NCBI GenBank assembly: GCA_003221085.1 | Contig: QHUD01000062.1 | Coordinates: forward strand, 1-15,194 | Length of the DNA: 15,194 bases | Origin: Gemmatimonadota bacterium | GTDB lineage: Bacteria > Gemmatimonadota > Gemmatimonadetes > Gemmatimonadales > GWC2-71-9 | Reading direction: 5' to 3' | Shown here: piece by piece, positions 13,888 through 15,194 of the stretch | Layout: each line of letters opens with the position of its first letter | Position numbering within the stretch: position 1 is the first letter of the stretch | The notes under the pieces: generated by a model | The model's database searches: none | The model's input: the letters and a program-made list of their open reading frames with translations, nothing else | Told to the model about the DNA's origin: nothing | Translations under genes and position numbers: made by a program

Positions 13888-15194
13888 AGGCACGGGCGGC
13901 CTCCGCGGGCGATTCGCGCGGCGTGTAGTTGTCGAAGCGCGTGTATTCCTTCTTGAAGACCAGCTTGACGGTCCCGGTGGGGCCGTTGCGCTGCTTGCCC
14001 ACGATGAGCTCCGCCAGTCCCTCGATGCTCTCGTTGGTCTTGGGGTCCGTCGGGCCGTCGTAGAACTCCTGGCGATAGATGAAGCACACGACATCCGCGT
14101 CTTGCTCGATCGCTCCCGACTCGCGCAGGTCCGAGAGCTGGGGGCGCCGGTGCTCGCCGCCGCGCTGCTCGGGGGCGCGGGAGAGCTGGGACAAGGCCAC
14201 CACCGGCACGTCGAGCTCCTTGGCGAGGGCCTTGAGCGAGCGGGAGATGAACGAGATTTCCTGCTGCCGGCTTTCGGAGTCGGTGGGGCCCTGCATCATC
14301 TGCAGGTAGTCGACCACCACCAGGCCGACGTCGTGCTCCGCCTTGAGGCGACGCGCCTTGGAGCGCATGGCGAGGGGCGAGAGCATCGCCGAGTCGTCGA
14401 TCCAGATCGGCGCGGTACCCAGAAGCCCAGCCGCGCGGGCGAGCTTGGGATAATCGTCGTCGCGCAGCTGACCGCGACGCAGTCGCTGCGCGTCCACCAG
14501 GCCCTCGGAGCAGAGCAATCGCTGTACCAGCTGCTCCTTCGACATCTCGAGCGAGAAGACCGCGATCCCGACGTTGTGCTCGATGGCGGCGTGCTGCACG
14601 ACGTTGAGCGCGAGCGCCGTCTTCCCCATGGATGGCCGCGCCGCGACGATGACCAGATCGCCGCGCTGGAATCCGGCCGTGAGCCGGTCCAGATCCGTGA
14701 AGCCGGTCGCCACACCGGTGAGCGCGCCCTGGCTCGTATGGAGCTGCTCGATGCGCTCCATGGTCGGCCAGATCAGCTCCTTCAGGCGGATGAACTCCTC
14801 GGCGCGCCGGAACTGGGCGACCTGGAACACGCGGTGCTCGGCGTTGTCGAGCACTTCGATGGATGTCGAGCGGCCCTCGTAGGCGTCCTGGATGATCGCC
14901 GTGGCGGCCTCGATCAGCCGCCGCAGCACCGCCTTGTCACGGACGATCTTGGCGTGGTACTCGACGTTCGCGGCGGTCGGGACGACGTCGATAAGGCCCC
15001 CGAGGTACTCCATCCCGCCGGCGCGATCCAGGTCCCCGCGCCGCAGCAGCTCGTCGCGCAGCGTCACGGGGTCGATCACATCGCCCCGCTCGGTGAGCGC
15101 GATCATCGAGCGGAACAGCAGCCGGTGCCCTTCGCGGTAAAACATCGTATCGTCGAGCAGCTCGGCGGCCTTGAGGGCCGCGTCCTGGTCGAGC
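13886..15194 (-). CDS. dnaB: Replicative DNA helicase DnaB (5' end beyond window)
   Basis: DnaB is the hexameric helicase that unwinds DNA at the replication fork. The window holds the last 435 codons; the reading frame is open to base 15193, so the first residues of the N-terminal domain are missing. The visible N-terminal part has MFYREGHRLLFRSM. The ATPase domain shows Walker A ARPSMGKTALALN (lysine codon at 14621-14623), FSLEMSKEQL, the Walker B-like VVVDYLQMM, LSQLSRAPEQR, DLRESGAIEQDADVV and GKQRNGPTG. All helicase motifs are continuous, so there is no intein in the visible part. It is followed after 10 bases by radA. Confidence 0.95.
   Translation of the reverse strand, partial: LDQDAALKAAELLDDTMFYREGHRLLFRSMIALTERGDVIDPVTLRDELLRRGDLDRAGGMEYLGGLIDVVPTAANVEYHAKIVRDKAVLRRLIEAATAIIQDAYEGRSTSIEVLDNAEHRVFQVAQFRRAEEFIRLKELIWPTMERIEQLHTSQGALTGVATGFTDLDRLTAGFQRGDLVIVAARPSMGKTALALNVVQHAAIEHNVGIAVFSLEMSKEQLVQRLLCSEGLVDAQRLRRGQLRDDDYPKLARAAGLLGTAPIWIDDSAMLSPLAMRSKARRLKAEHDVGLVVVDYLQMMQGPTDSESRQQEISFISRSLKALAKELDVPVVALSQLSRAPEQRGGEHRRPQLSDLRESGAIEQDADVVCFIYRQEFYDGPTDPKTNESIEGLAELIVGKQRNGPTGTVKLVFKKEYTRFDNYTPRESPAEAARA

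Noticed and set aside
1..15194. A defence, CRISPR, phage or biosynthetic system hidden in the window
   Set aside because: All reading frames with recognisable protein sequence are accounted for by housekeeping genes; no repeats-with-spacers, integrase, transposase or unknown conserved gene was found.

Overview
The window is a GC-rich, very densely packed stretch of bacterial chromosome. Every supportable gene lies on the minus strand, so transcription runs from the high coordinates to the low ones. I count 18 genes, two of them cut by the window edges (dnaB at the right, mdh at the left). There are no tRNA, rRNA, CRISPR or transposase genes and no gene-free stretch over about 110 bases. The gene content is chromosomal housekeeping. 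High GC, heavy use of GTG starts, a secreted M61 peptidase and the style of the MDH and GapA proteins fit a Gemmatimonadota-like organism, but that is a moderate-confidence inference.

In transcription order, the first block runs dnaB (replicative helicase) - radA (recombination ATPase) - ispD (isoprenoid precursor) - tsaC/sua5 (tRNA t6A) - low-molecular-weight phosphatase - aroE (shikimate) - comF - gapA - pgk - tpiA - secG - carA. Neighbours overlap by 4 to 29 bases or are separated by at most 16, which points to one long co-transcribed unit with translational coupling. Inside it, gapA-pgk-tpiA form the triose-phosphate part of glycolysis/gluconeogenesis, and secG follows tpiA.

The second block is one gene, an HU-type nucleoid protein. 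It has its own strong sigma70-like promoter (TTGACA-17-TATGTT, the -35 lying in the end of carA) and is followed by a good intrinsic terminator, so it is probably a separately controlled monocistronic unit. The third block is a secreted M61 peptidase, then moaD-moaE-moaA (molybdopterin synthesis), then mdh (malate dehydrogenase), again almost without spacing.

Two things stand out. First, pgk is broken in this sequence: about 30 to 40 residues in the C-terminal domain are missing and the frame shifts, so the pgk N-terminal part reads on without a stop into tpiA, giving an artificial-looking 612-residue open frame. Second, comF carries an in-frame 78-base insertion made of two inverted arrays of a 7-base tandem repeat, placed just before its PRPP-binding motif. 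A similar but more degenerate inverted octamer array lies in the linker of radA. I see no new multi-gene system here; the rest is ordinary.
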